64,000 bases of DNA from NCBI RefSeq assembly GCF_900163795.1, contig NZ_FWFD01000015.1, forward strand, positions 186,001 to 250,000, read 5' to 3'. The notes under the pieces are model-generated. The model had not been told where the DNA came from and did no database searches. It saw nothing but the letters and a program-made list of their open reading frames with translations. Shown piece by piece: positions 1 through 8,795 of the stretch (the stretch's first letter is position 1; every line of letters starts with the position of its first letter). A program made the position numbers and the translations under genes. This DNA is from Vagococcus fluvialis bH819 (GTDB lineage: Bacteria > Bacillota > Bacilli > Lactobacillales > Vagococcaceae).

Positions 1-39
1 GCTCTCAATAGATTTGTATTATTTTTAGGAGGAAGTTAA

Positions 40-1017
40 ATGAAAATTTTTGATTATGAAGATATTCAATTAGTACCGAATAAATGTATCGTGGAAAGTC
101 GTTCAGAATGTGAGACAACCGTTACACTAGGTAATAGAGAGTTTAAAATGCCAGTAGTTCCTGCGAATATGCAAACGATTATTGATGAGAGTATTGCAGA
201 ATTTTTAGCATCAAGAGACTATTTTTACATTATGCATCGTTTTGATGAAGATGGACGAATTCCATTTATCAAAAATATGCAAAGTAAAGGATTGTTCGCT
301 TCTATCAGTGTTGGGGTGAAACCGAATGAATATGAATTTGTGAGACAATTAGCTGCAGAAAAAATTATTCCTGAATATGTAACAATTGATATTGCTCATG
401 GACATTCGGATGCCGTTATTAATATGATTAAACACTTAAAAGAATATATTCCTGAAAGTTTTGTTATTGCAGGAAACGTGGGAACGCCAGAAGCGGTTAG
501 AGAATTAGAAAATGCTGGGGCAGATGCGACAAAAGTTGGGATTGGTCCTGGTAAAGTATGTATTACTAAAATCAAAACTGGTTTTGGTACGGGCGGCTGG
601 CAATTATCAGCTTTAAGACGTTGTAGTAAGGCCGCACGTAAACCTTTAATTGCTGATGGAGGAATTAGAACTCACGGAGATATAGCTAAGTCAATTCGTT
701 TTGGAGCTACAATGGTGATGATTGGTTCGTTATTTGCAGGCCATGAAGAATCTCCAGGTCAAACAATTGAAGAAGACGGAAAATTATTTAAAGAGTACTT
801 TGGTAGTGCTTCTGAATATCAAAAAGGTGAACATAAAAATGTTGAAGGAAAAAAAATTCTAATCGAACACCGTGGCAGTTTAGAAGAGACACTTAATGAG
901 ATGCAACAAGATTTACAATCATCAATTTCGTATGCAGGTGGTAAAGATATTGGTGCTATCCGTAAGGTAGATTATGTAGTAGTAAAAAATTCAATCTTCA
1001 ATGGTGATAAATTTTAG
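40..1017 (+). CDS. guaC: GMP reductase
   Basis: Converts GMP to IMP with NADPH and release of ammonia, linking guanine and adenine nucleotide pools in the cytoplasm. The 325-residue protein has the IMPDH/GMPR TIM-barrel layout and the catalytic loop [10 protein letters not shown] with Cys174, the position known for the short Firmicute-type GMP reductase; there is no CBS insert, which argues against IMP dehydrogenase. The ATG is preceded by AGGAGG at about 28-33. It is followed by a strong terminator and converges with the HAD gene, so it ends its own transcript. Its promoter lies at or before the window edge. Confidence 0.95.
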   Translation: MKIFDYEDIQLVPNKCIVESRSECETTVTLGNREFKMPVVPANMQTIIDESIAEFLASRDYFYIMHRFDEDGRIPFIKNMQSKGLFASISVGVKPNEYEFVRQLAAEKIIPEYVTIDIAHGHSDAVINMIKHLKEYIPESFVIAGNVGTPEAVRELENAGADATKVGIGPGKVCITKIKTGFGTGGWQLSALRRCSKAARKPLIADGGIRTHGDIAKSIRFGATMVMIGSLFAGHEESPGQTIEEDGKLFKEYFGSASEYQKGEHKNVEGKKILIEHRGSLEETLNEMQQDLQSSISYAGGKDIGAIRKVDYVVVKNSIFNGDKF

Positions 1018-1054
1018 GCTGTTTCAGAAGTGATCAGTTTCAAGAAATAAAAAC

Positions 1055-1095
1055 AAAAAGAACTGTTTCTACTGTTGATAGAAACGGTTCTTTTT
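1055..1095. terminator. Bidirectional intrinsic terminator
   Basis: Inverted repeat with arms 1055-1071 and 1079-1095, one mismatch, A-rich on the left and T-rich on the right. It sits between converging guaC and the HAD phosphatase and can stop transcripts from both sides. Confidence 0.85.
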
Positions 1096-1121
1096 TAGGT
1101 GTATAGTTATAATAACTTAAT

Positions 1122-1931
1122 TTAGAGTACCCATTCTTCGATAGCATATGAAACGCCATCTTCGTCATTGGTTTTAGTTGTTTTATTGGCAATTTCTTTA
1201 ACAGATGATACGGCATTACCCATAGCAACACCAGTTCCAGCAAATTCAATCATTGATAAATCATTTTCATTGTCCCCAATCGCCATAACTTCATGTGGTT
1301 CAATTTTTAATAATTCAGATAGCTCTTTAACAGCTTCGCCTTTTGTGGCATTTTTATTTAAAATTTCATAGAAGAAAGGTGCACTTTTGACCATCGCAAA
1401 TCTTTCTTTTAATTCAGTAGGTACTTTGGTGATAGCTTCATCTAATAACTCTTCGTGATCAATCATCATTGTTTTAATAATGTTCATGTCAGAAGTCATT
1501 TCTGAAACTTCACGATAAGTAACTGGCATGCCAGTTAAGAAAGATTCATGAACAGTATATTCACTAATATCTTTGTTAGCCGTGTACATTCTTTCATAAT
1601 CCTGAACATGAAAATGAACGCCCAATTTTCTAGAAAGTAATTCAAATTCTAAATAGTCTTCAAATGCCACAGGATGTTTAATTAAAACGTCTTCCGTTCC
1701 AGCATTTTGGATCATAGCACCATTATAAGTAATAACAAAGCCATGTTCGTTATCAAGACCAAGTTCTTTAACAAGTGGCAAAACACCCATAGTTGGACGA
1801 CCGGTTGCAAGAACGATATTTACGCCAGCCTTTGTTGCTTTGTTAATGGTATTTTTAACAGCCGTAGTTAGTTTACGATCTGAATTTAATAGTGTGCCAT
1901 CAATATCGATGGTAACAAGTTTAATTCCCAA
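1122..1931 (-). CDS. Cof-type HAD-IIB sugar phosphatase
   Basis: A 269-residue HAD-superfamily hydrolase, probably a cytoplasmic phosphatase of sugar phosphates or related small phosphoesters. Motif I is DIDGTLL with the nucleophile Asp9, and the C-terminal motif AIGDNENDLSMI carries the metal-binding acids; a Cof-type cap lies between them. The start is TTG, with GAAGGAG about 8 bases upstream and no competing ATG. It is the last gene of a leftward operon with the dNTPase and lipoyl-type transferase. The exact substrate cannot be read from sequence. Confidence 0.88.
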   Translation of the reverse strand: MGIKLVTIDIDGTLLNSDRKLTTAVKNTINKATKAGVNIVLATGRPTMGVLPLVKELGLDNEHGFVITYNGAMIQNAGTEDVLIKHPVAFEDYLEFELLSRKLGVHFHVQDYERMYTANKDISEYTVHESFLTGMPVTYREVSEMTSDMNIIKTMMIDHEELLDEAITKVPTELKERFAMVKSAPFFYEILNKNATKGEAVKELSELLKIEPHEVMAIGDNENDLSMIEFAGTGVAMGNAVSSVKEIANKTTKTNDEDGVSYAIEEWVL

Positions 1932-1951
1932 GAATAAAACACTCCTTCAAG

Positions 1952-3307
1952 TTAGTTTTCTTTTATTGCTCCGTTATGAATCATTTGGTTGAATAAAAGG
2001 ATTTGTTCTTCAAATAAAGTATAGGATTGATCAGATGTTGTTGCAAGCATTTCTTTTGGAAAATAAAAGCGACGATCTCCTTTTGTCTGACCGGCAAGGG
2101 CTGCGACAAGATCACTTACTTTAGATAGCTCCATTAAACTACCATCAGCTTCCATTAGTTCAATTTGTGTGCGATGTTTATTTTCTGCAGGATGATAGAA
2201 ATCGTAAGGCAGATCATAGCTAGAATTAATGGCTGTATAATTGGTAGCGTCAAAACCAACTTCTTCAATTAACTCAATTAATTCTGGAATTTTAGTTTTT
2301 GTTACGTCATTAAAAGTCACGGATTTTAACGGATGACGATGTAAGAATCGCTTCGCTAAATCACTTAATGTTGTATCAGAATGGTCCATCCAAGATAGAA
2401 AAGCTGTATTTAAAACACCATCATCTAATTTTAAGTAGTCTGATAAAGTATACTCATTTTTTAAAAAAGGAATTAGCAATGGCGAGTGGCTTTCAAAAAA
2501 ACTACTATCAATCGCGTAGAGAACTTTTCCTCTGTTTAATAAATGATCTAAGATTACTTCCATGGCTCTTGAAACTGGATGAAAATAAATTTGCATGTAC
2601 ATTTGATAGCGACTAACAATATAATCTTCTACTGCATGCATCCCATTCGATTGAAAGGCAATCCCGTTTTTGTAAGGTCTGATCACTCGTAAAATCCTGG
2701 TTAAGTCAAACGTACCATATTCAGTTCCAGTATAATAAGCATCTCTAAGTAAGTAATCCATTCTATCTGCATCAATTTGACTTGAGATAAGTTGAACCAC
2801 TTGTTGATTAGGATATTCTTTACTAATAACACTAGCAACTTTGTCAGGAAAATCAGGGGATACTTGTTTTAAAATTTGATTAATTTCAGTATCAGTAGAA
2901 GTAATAATATCAATCGTAAAGGCTTCATGATCTGTTTTAAATATTCCTTCAAAGGTATGAGAGTAAGGACCATGACCAAGATCATGTAAAAGAGCAGCAC
3001 ACAAAGTTACTAGTCGTTCACTATCATCCCAACCATTAACAGGATCAGTTTGGAAAGAATAATTACGATTAAAATAATTACAAATTCGACGAGTTAATTC
3101 GTAGACACCTAGTGAATGACCAAAGCGAGAATGCTCTGCAGCATGAAAAGTAAAAGAGGTTGTTCCTAATTGTTTAATCCGTCTTAAGCGTTGAAATTCT
3201 TTAGAGTTAATTAAATCAAGAATTAATTGATCCTCTATATGAATATATTTATGGATGGGATCTCTAAATACTTTTTCAGGAACCAATTTTTTTAAGGGAT
3301 CTTTCAA
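1952..3307 (-). CDS. HD-domain dNTP triphosphohydrolase
   Basis: A 451-residue HD-domain protein closely resembling, from memory, the Enterococcus faecalis dNTPase EF1143 and Bacillus YwfO. It would hydrolyse dNTPs to nucleoside plus triphosphate. Visible metal ligands include His64 in the HSRFGHSLG stretch and His108-Asp109 in LLHDLGHGPYSH. The start is TTG at 3307 and overlaps the TGA stop of the upstream lipoyl-type transferase by four bases (TTGA), suggesting translational coupling. Confidence 0.88.
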   Translation of the reverse strand: MKDPLKKLVPEKVFRDPIHKYIHIEDQLILDLINSKEFQRLRRIKQLGTTSFTFHAAEHSRFGHSLGVYELTRRICNYFNRNYSFQTDPVNGWDDSERLVTLCAALLHDLGHGPYSHTFEGIFKTDHEAFTIDIITSTDTEINQILKQVSPDFPDKVASVISKEYPNQQVVQLISSQIDADRMDYLLRDAYYTGTEYGTFDLTRILRVIRPYKNGIAFQSNGMHAVEDYIVSRYQMYMQIYFHPVSRAMEVILDHLLNRGKVLYAIDSSFFESHSPLLIPFLKNEYTLSDYLKLDDGVLNTAFLSWMDHSDTTLSDLAKRFLHRHPLKSVTFNDVTKTKIPELIELIEEVGFDATNYTAINSSYDLPYDFYHPAENKHRTQIELMEADGSLMELSKVSDLVAALAGQTKGDRRFYFPKEMLATTSDQSYTLFEEQILLFNQMIHNGAIKEN

Positions 3308-4152
3308 TTATCTTCACTCCAATCAATCACTTGGTTTCTTTGCTTCATTCGTTCATTTTGTTTTTCAAATTTTACTGAAAAGTCATCAGAGTTTAGAAAT
3401 GTCTGAAGAAGTACCTCGTTGTCATCCGAAAAATGATACTGTGCAGTTAATACATCATTTATTCTCTCTTTGATTTGTTCAACGGTAAAATCCGTCTTTA
3501 ATAACTCAGATAAATTTGACATAGAATTAGGATTAACAGGTGGAAATCCTTCTGTTCCAAATTGATTGCCTAAACTTTTTTGATAAAACTCTCTAACTAT
3601 TTCTCCACGTTTAGCCTGATTTCCGCAAACACTTAAATAAATCATAATTCCAATACCATTTTTTATTCGTCTTTGAGAAATACCAGCAAATTTCTTTCCA
3701 TGTATACTTAAATCAAAATCCCCAGGGCAATAAGAATCTGAAACTTCAAAAGCATCAATGGAAATATCAAAATCTGCGAGAGCTTCTTCAATAATGTGTT
3801 TCATTAATTCATAACCTTGGTCAATGGAAAAATTATATTTGCTGTCTGGTTGTGGAAGAACGATTGAAAAATTAAGAATACCTTGATCAGCCACAACAGC
3901 TAATCCGCCAGAATTGCGAACAACGACTTGATAGGCATTTTCCCTTATAGATTGAACACCTTCTGCTAAAAAGGTGACACGTGTGTCTTTCATGCCTAAA
4001 ATAACTTGATTGGTCATACTCCAAAAATGAAAACAAATTATTTTGTTATCACCAGCATATTCAGCTAATAAATCAGTATATATAAAAGGTAGTAAACTTT
4101 TGTTGTGAGATAATATTTTTTGATCTAGTAAGATTGCTTCTTTTGTTATCAT
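3304..4152 (-). CDS. lipL: Lipoate/octanoate protein transferase (LipL/LplA family)
   Basis: A 282-residue biotin/lipoate A/B ligase-fold protein. Cys142 in SDSYCPGDFDLS followed by GKKFAGISQRR matches LipL-type amidotransferases, which move an octanoyl or lipoyl group from GcvH to E2 subunits; a lipoate ligase is the alternative. I chose ATG at 4152 because TTAGGAG lies 7-8 bases upstream. An earlier in-frame ATG at 4191 overlaps a -10-like TATAAT (4182-4187, minus strand) and is therefore probably not translated. It is the first gene of the leftward operon. Confidence 0.75.
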   Translation of the reverse strand: MITKEAILLDQKILSHNKSLLPFIYTDLLAEYAGDNKIICFHFWSMTNQVILGMKDTRVTFLAEGVQSIRENAYQVVVRNSGGLAVVADQGILNFSIVLPQPDSKYNFSIDQGYELMKHIIEEALADFDISIDAFEVSDSYCPGDFDLSIHGKKFAGISQRRIKNGIGIMIYLSVCGNQAKRGEIVREFYQKSLGNQFGTEGFPPVNPNSMSNLSELLKTDFTVEQIKERINDVLTAQYHFSDDNEVLLQTFLNSDDFSVKFEKQNERMKQRNQVIDWSEDN

Positions 4153-4298
4153 TAAAAAACTCCTAAAAATAGATTTAGTCCTATTATACATGAGATTGAC
4201 TAAAGAAATAAGTAAAAAGAGTTGAGTTGAATATTTGACAAATTATGTGATACCAAGGAAAATGGAAGCCGATAATAAAGAGAAGTGTAGGTGGAAAT

Positions 4299-4736
4299 AT
4301 GGAAGAAAGAAAATCAGTCCCAGTTATGATTCAAGTCAAAACAGAAGTCTTTCAAGAAAATGAAACAAGAGAATTTTTTATAGAAGAAAAAGGACAAGTT
4401 GTCAGAATTGGGGAAGTTTTATATATTCGTTATAACGAAGTGATGGAAGGTGTTGATTCACCAGTTCCAGTAACAATGAAAATTATGCCAGACGGTAGTG
4501 TTCAATTGATTAGAGCTGGAGAAGTTCGAATGAAACTAAAATTTGATTACCAAAAACCAAACGAAACGCATTATCAAACTCCTTTTGGCGTCATGTGGAT
4601 AAAAACATTCACCACTAATTTACGTGTTAGTCTAAAGGACCAACCTTTTTCAGGTAGCGTTCAAATTGATTATGATCTGTTTGGCGGAGAAGAAAAAATA
4701 GGTGTATATCATTTAGAATTAAATTTTACAGCTTAA
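4299..4736 (+). CDS. DUF1934 beta-barrel protein (YwiB-like)
   Basis: A 145-residue protein of the DUF1934/YwiB type: polar, beta-rich, no signal peptide and no membrane segment. Function is unknown; the fold family is calycin-like. It lies just upstream of rpoE, as ywiB lies near rpoE in Bacillus, which supports the assignment. The ATG follows a weak AGGTGG site, and the gene is divergent from the lipoyl-type operon. Confidence 0.8.
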   Translation: MEERKSVPVMIQVKTEVFQENETREFFIEEKGQVVRIGEVLYIRYNEVMEGVDSPVPVTMKIMPDGSVQLIRAGEVRMKLKFDYQKPNETHYQTPFGVMWIKTFTTNLRVSLKDQPFSGSVQIDYDLFGGEEKIGVYHLELNFTA

Positions 4737-4763
4737 TGATGAAAAATGAAGATTTGAATTGCA

Positions 4764-4790
4764 TTGAAAAGTAACTTATTGTATTATAAA
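4764..4790 (+). promoter_or_regulatory. Probable rpoE promoter
   Basis: TTGAAA at 4764-4769 and TATAAA at 4785-4790 with a 15-base spacer, 29 bases before the rpoE start. The short spacer makes this only a candidate. Confidence 0.45.
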
Positions 4791-4818
4791 GAGTAGACTG
4801 TGAAAGGACGTGTGCCAG

Positions 4819-5421
4819 TTGGAATTTAAAACTTTCGAAGGTGTCGATAAAAATGAAATATCTATGATTGAAGCAGCTCATGCTATTTTAGCTGAACGTG
4901 GAGATATTATGGATTTTTCTGATTTAGTTAATCAAATTCAAAACTATTTAGAAAAAGCTGATAGTGAAATTAGAGATATATTACCTCAATTTTATACTGA
5001 CTTAAATATTGATGGTAGTTTTATTTCTCTTGGAGATAATCGTTGGGGATTACGTTCATGGTATCCAATCGATTCTGTTGATGAAGAAGTAACAGGTATC
5101 GATGATGACGAAGATGGTACAGTAAGACGTAAAAAACGTAAAAAAGTTAATGCCTTTATGGGTGCAGATGAAGATGCGATTGATTACAATGATGATGATC
5201 CAGAAGATTCAGACATCCACGATGAAGATGAAGAAGAGTTGTACGACGAAGAAGAAGATGAGACAAAAGAAATTAAAGAGTATACAACTGATTTGTCTGA
5301 AATTGGTGCCGATAATGATGTAGAAGAAGAAGATAACGGCGTTGAAGGATTAACCATTGTTGATGAAGATGATTTAGAAGATGATCTTTATGAAGAAGAT
5401 GAAGAAGAAACTCACGAATAA
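4819..5421 (+). CDS. rpoE: DNA-directed RNA polymerase delta subunit
   Basis: Delta binds core RNA polymerase and speeds recycling and promoter selectivity in Firmicutes. The roughly 90-residue N-terminal HARE-HTH domain ([31 protein letters not shown]) is followed by a basic patch RRKKRKK and a long Asp/Glu-rich unstructured tail, the hallmark of the family. Length is 200 residues. I place the start at TTG 4819, ten bases after AAGGA; an in-frame GTG at 4810 sits directly on that ribosome binding site and is unlikely. Confidence 0.93.
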   Translation: MEFKTFEGVDKNEISMIEAAHAILAERGDIMDFSDLVNQIQNYLEKADSEIRDILPQFYTDLNIDGSFISLGDNRWGLRSWYPIDSVDEEVTGIDDDEDGTVRRKKRKKVNAFMGADEDAIDYNDDDPEDSDIHDEDEEELYDEEEDETKEIKEYTTDLSEIGADNDVEEEDNGVEGLTIVDEDDLEDDLYEEDEEETHE

Positions 5422-5445
5422 AATAGAGTGGTGAGAATGGTACTT

Positions 5446-5530
5446 GGCTCTAAGTAACTGGAGCTACCATTTGAACTCGGACTACAAAAGTTAGAGCAGG
5501 CTTTTTCTCCTCTGTCTATTGAAGAATATT
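5446..5530 (-). repeat. Dispersed intergenic repeat, inverted partial copy
   Basis: On the minus strand this reads CTGCTC ... GTAGCTCCAGTTACTTAGAGCC, matching the core of the longer repeats at 19832-19996 and 39909-40069. It lies between rpoE and the following terminator and contains no gene. Confidence 0.55.
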
Positions 5531-5546
5531 CGTATAAACAAGAAAG

Positions 5547-5573
5547 AGGCTGATATTTGGATCAGCCTTTTTT
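5547..5573 (+). terminator. Intrinsic terminator after rpoE
   Basis: Perfect 8-bp stem AGGCTGAT / ATCAGCCT (5547-5554, 5561-5568) followed by T-rich sequence. Very similar stems close fba (8624-8655) and glpD (33221-33250). Confidence 0.85.
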
Positions 5574-5604
5574 ATTTTATTTAAAATTAAAAAGGAGTTT
5601 GATT

Positions 5605-5937
5605 ATGCTAACTACAATCGTTCATTATATTATTTTGATCTTAAATACTTTTTCGGTAGTGATTCTTTTATTTGGTGTAGTAAAAGCAATGATTGATTTT
5701 TTTAGGAATGAATTTAAACAAGAAGATCGTTTGGTGACATCAAAAAAGAATAACTCTGTGAAAATATATTTAGGTTCGTATATCTTACTTAGTTTAGAAG
5801 TATTGATTGCTTCAGACATTATTGAAACTATTTTAAATCCTTCCTTTGAAGATATCTTAATACTAGCTGGAATAGTTGTTATAAGGACAGCCATTTCTTA
5901 TTTTTTAGGGAAAGAAATTGAAAGTACAGAAAATTAA
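5605..5937 (+). CDS. DUF1622 membrane protein
   Basis: A 110-residue protein with three predicted membrane segments (about residues 3-28, 50-67 and 76-98) and the DUF1622 arrangement. Function is unknown. ATG 5605 is preceded by AAAGGAG with good spacing; the upstream in-frame extension runs through the rpoE terminator and is not credible. It stands alone, bounded by terminators on both sides. Confidence 0.8.
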   Translation: MLTTIVHYIILILNTFSVVILLFGVVKAMIDFFRNEFKQEDRLVTSKKNNSVKIYLGSYILLSLEVLIASDIIETILNPSFEDILILAGIVVIRTAISYFLGKEIESTEN

Positions 5938-5980
5938 AGAGGTTATAAAAAATCTAGATTTATGTTATCGCTTGTTTGCA

Positions 5981-6037
5981 AATAATAGCGTGAGATACAA
6001 GTTTTTGGGCTTATATCTCACGCTATTATTTTTTTAT
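5981..6037 (+). terminator. Strong terminator after DUF1622
   Basis: Perfect 17-bp inverted repeat, arms 5981-5997 and 6014-6030, loop of 16 bases, then a run of T. Confidence 0.9.
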
Positions 6038-6063
6038 TTCACAAAAACACTTGTATTTTTAAA

Positions 6064-6077
6064 GTTAAACGCTTACA
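6064..6077. promoter_or_regulatory. Candidate cre (CcpA) site before ald
   Basis: GTTAAACGCTTACA matches the cre consensus TGWNANCGNTNWCA at all but the first two positions. It lies 45 bases before the aldehyde dehydrogenase start, so carbon catabolite control is likely. Confidence 0.5.
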
Positions 6078-6121
6078 ATAACAACTATACCAATTATTAA
6101 AAATAGAAGGAGATTGATTTT

Positions 6122-7597
6122 ATGATTGATTTAAATCTAGAAGAGAACTACAAATTATTTATAGATGGTAAATGGACCAATGGACAAGGCAGCCAAAGAA
6201 TGGTTAGTACTTCTCCAACTAATGGTAAAGAGTTAGCAAGCTTTGTAGATGCTGTGGATGCTGATGTAGATAGTGCAGTACTTGCCGCTCAAAAGGCATT
6301 AGTAGACTGGAAAAAGTGGTCGTTGGTTGATAGAAGTAACTTATTACTAAAGATTGCAGATGTGATTGATGCTAATTTAGAACATCTAGCAATGGTTGAA
6401 ACAATGGATAATGGAAAACCAATTAGAGAAACATCAACTGTTGATGTTCCCTTGAGTGCTGACCATTTTAGATATTTTGCAGGAGTTATCAGAAGTGAAG
6501 AAGGAAGTGCCACAGCGTTTGATGAAAATACTCTAAGTTTAGTTATTAGAGAACCAATTGGTGTAGTAGGACAAATTATTCCTTGGAATTTCCCTATTTT
6601 AATGGCTGCTTGGAAGATTGCCCCAGCTCTTGCTGCGGGAAACACAATTGTGATTCATCCTTCATCATCCACTTCTTTAAGTTTACTTGAGATGGTGAAA
6701 TTAATTGGACCACTTCTTCCAGATGGTGTCATTAATGTCATTACTGGAAAGGGCTCTAAATCAGGTGAGTATATGCTTCATCATGAAGGATTCAACAAAT
6801 TAGCGTTCACTGGTTCAACAGAAGTAGGTTATCGTGTTGCTAGAGCTGCTGCAGATCGTTTAATTCCAGCAACTTTAGAATTAGGTGGGAAATCTGCTAA
6901 TATCTTCTTTGATGATATGCCGTTTGAGAAGGCAATTGAAGGAGCGCAACTTGGGATTTTATTCAATCAAGGGCAAGTTTGCTGTGCAGGATCAAGAATT
7001 TTTGTTCAAGAAGGAATTTATGATGAGTTTGTCTCAGCTTTGAAAACAAAATTTGAGGCAGTAAATGTTGGAAATCCTTGGGAAGCAGACACACAAATGG
7101 GCGCTCAAGTAAATGAAAGCCAAGTTAATAAAATCCTTACTGCGATTGAACAGGGAACTAAAGAAGGTGCGACTGTTCTAACTGGTGGAGAAAAACTTCT
7201 TGGAGAGTTAGAAAATGGCTGCTATATGAAACCAACTTTATTAACGAATGTCACTAATGATATGGCTATTGCCAGAGAGGAAATTTTTGGTCCAGTAGCA
7301 GTTGTCATTAAGTTTAAAACAATGGAGGAAGTAATTGAATTAGCCAATGAATCTGACTATGGCCTAGGGGGAGGCGTTTGGACGACTGATATTAATAAAG
7401 CCCTAAAAGTGAGCCGCGGTATTGAAACAGGACGTGTTTGGGTTAATACCTATAATCAAATTCCAGCTGGCAGTCCATTTGGTGGTTATAAAAAATCAGG
7501 AATCGGACGTGAAACACATAAAGCAATTTTAGATAGTTATTCGCAATCTAAAAATATTTATATTGATACAAATGATAATCCAATTGGTTTATATTAA
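6122..7597 (+). CDS. Aldehyde dehydrogenase family protein (acetaldehyde-type)
   Basis: A 491-residue NAD(P)-dependent aldehyde dehydrogenase oxidising an aldehyde, plausibly acetaldehyde, to the acid. The catalytic cysteine is Cys287 in FNQGQVCCAGSR, the general-base glutamate is in LELGGKSAN, and IPWNFP and EEIFGPV are present. The usual KPS motif of the cofactor site reads HPSSST here, with His for Lys, a change that can affect NAD versus NADP use. AGGAG lies upstream of the ATG. A cre-like site precedes it; no terminator is visible before fba. Confidence 0.9.
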   Translation: MIDLNLEENYKLFIDGKWTNGQGSQRMVSTSPTNGKELASFVDAVDADVDSAVLAAQKALVDWKKWSLVDRSNLLLKIADVIDANLEHLAMVETMDNGKPIRETSTVDVPLSADHFRYFAGVIRSEEGSATAFDENTLSLVIREPIGVVGQIIPWNFPILMAAWKIAPALAAGNTIVIHPSSSTSLSLLEMVKLIGPLLPDGVINVITGKGSKSGEYMLHHEGFNKLAFTGSTEVGYRVARAAADRLIPATLELGGKSANIFFDDMPFEKAIEGAQLGILFNQGQVCCAGSRIFVQEGIYDEFVSALKTKFEAVNVGNPWEADTQMGAQVNESQVNKILTAIEQGTKEGATVLTGGEKLLGELENGCYMKPTLLTNVTNDMAIAREEIFGPVAVVIKFKTMEEVIELANESDYGLGGGVWTTDINKALKVSRGIETGRVWVNTYNQIPAGSPFGGYKKSGIGRETHKAILDSYSQSKNIYIDTNDNPIGLY

Positions 7598-7746
7598 TTT
7601 TCATGTGAAACTTTAGATAGTTTTCAGAAAAAGACATAGAAATTTGTGATTTGACTAGCAAAATATATTGAATTCTGTTAAAATTACGGTGTTAGTTAAG
7701 TAAAACTTAACAAAAATTGTTATCCAAAATTAGGAGGAAGTTAATT

Positions 7747-8613
7747 ATGGCATTAGTATCAGCAGCAGAAATGTTAAAACAAGCTAGAGAAGGTAAATAT
7801 GCAGTTGGCGCTTTCAATACAAATAATTTAGAGTGGACAAAAGCAATTTTACAAGGTGCTCAAGAAGCAAATTCTCCAGTTATGATCCAAACATCAATGG
7901 GAGCAGCTAAATATATGGGTGGCTACCAAATGTGTTACGATATCGTTAAAGATTTAATCGATTCAATGGGCATTACTGTACCAGTAGCTTTACATTTAGA
8001 TCATGGTGAATACGAAGATGCTTTAAAATGTATCGAAATTGGATACACTTCAGTTATGTTTGATGGTTCTCATTTACCATTTGACGAAAACTTAGAAAAA
8101 GCAAAAGATGTTGTAGCTAAAGCTCACGCAGCAGGCGTTTCTGTTGAATGTGAAGTTGGAAGCATTGGTGGAGAAGAAGACGGAATCATCGGTTCTGGTG
8201 AATTAGCAGATCCAGCTGAATGTAAAGCAATGTCTGATACAGGTATTGATTTCTTAGCAGCAGGAATTGGTAACATCCACGGTTCTTACCCAGAAAACTG
8301 GACAGGATTAAGTTTTGAAACATTAGCAGCAATCGCTGACGTAACTGATGGTAAACCATTAGTATTACATGGTGGTTCTGGTATTCCTTTAGAACAAGTA
8401 CAAAAAGCTATCTCTTTAGGCGTTTCTAAAATAAATGTTAACACTGAATGTCAAGAAGTGTTCGCAGCAGCAACTCGTAAATATATCGAAGAAGGAAAAG
8501 ACCTTGAAGGAAAAGGCTTTGACCCTCGTAAATTATTAGCACCAGGATTTACAGCTGTTACTGAATTAGTTAAACAACGTATTGAATGGTTTGGTTCAAA
8601 CGGAAAAGCATAA
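7747..8613 (+). CDS. fba: Class II fructose-1,6-bisphosphate aldolase
   Basis: Zinc-dependent glycolytic and gluconeogenic aldolase of 288 residues. Family signatures include VALHLDHGEYEDALKCIEIGYTSVMFDGSHLP, given here only by its key residues His-Leu-Asp-His (HLDHGE), plus EVGSIGGEEDG, IGNIHGSYP and LHGGSGIP. ATG 7747 follows AGGAGG; a longer frame starting at 7717 lacks a ribosome binding site. Codon use is strongly biased, as expected for a highly expressed gene. Downstream murA2-rho-rpmE matches the Bacillus fbaA neighbourhood. Confidence 0.96.
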   Translation: MALVSAAEMLKQAREGKYAVGAFNTNNLEWTKAILQGAQEANSPVMIQTSMGAAKYMGGYQMCYDIVKDLIDSMGITVPVALHLDHGEYEDALKCIEIGYTSVMFDGSHLPFDENLEKAKDVVAKAHAAGVSVECEVGSIGGEEDGIIGSGELADPAECKAMSDTGIDFLAAGIGNIHGSYPENWTGLSFETLAAIADVTDGKPLVLHGGSGIPLEQVQKAISLGVSKINVNTECQEVFAAATRKYIEEGKDLEGKGFDPRKLLAPGFTAVTELVKQRIEWFGSNGKA

Positions 8614-8623
8614 TTAAATTTTT

Positions 8624-8659
8624 AAAGAGGCTGACAAAATTTGTCAGCCTCTTTTTCTT
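8624..8659 (+). terminator. Intrinsic terminator after fba
   Basis: Stem AAAGAGGCTGACAAA / TTTGTCAGCCTCTTT with a one- to three-base loop (8624-8654), followed by T-rich sequence. Confidence 0.9.
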
Positions 8660-8700
8660 TACACTGAATCTATCTAAATCTTTTTTTACTTGCTGTTTTA

Positions 8701-8709
8701 TGGTAAAAT
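8701..8709 (+). promoter_or_regulatory. Extended -10 promoter for murA2-rho
   Basis: TGGTAAAAT is an extended -10 element at 8701-8709. No good -35 is visible. Initiation near 8716 would give a leader of about 80 bases containing the next hairpin. Confidence 0.45.
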
Positions 8710-8739
8710 ACAGATGGTCAACAAAATAGATGATATTCT

Positions 8740-8766
8740 AGCTGCTTGTAAACAAGCAGCTTTTTT
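8740..8766 (+). terminator. Terminator hairpin inside the murA2 leader
   Basis: Perfect stem AGCTGCTTG / CAAGCAGCT (8740-8748, 8753-8761) with loop TAAA, followed by TTTTT, ending about 30 bases before murA2. It lies downstream of the probable promoter, so it could act as an attenuator. Confidence 0.7.
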
Positions 8767-8795
8767 AAAGAGTAAAGTGAGGATATTAAAATATA

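Noticed and set aside
4153-4191. Earlier ATG for the lipoyl-type transferase
   Set aside because: It overlaps a -10-like TATAAT and has no ribosome binding site, while ATG 4152 has a good one.
5918-6100. 60-codon open frame after the DUF1622 gene
   Set aside because: It crosses a perfect 17-bp terminator stem and lacks a ribosome binding site.
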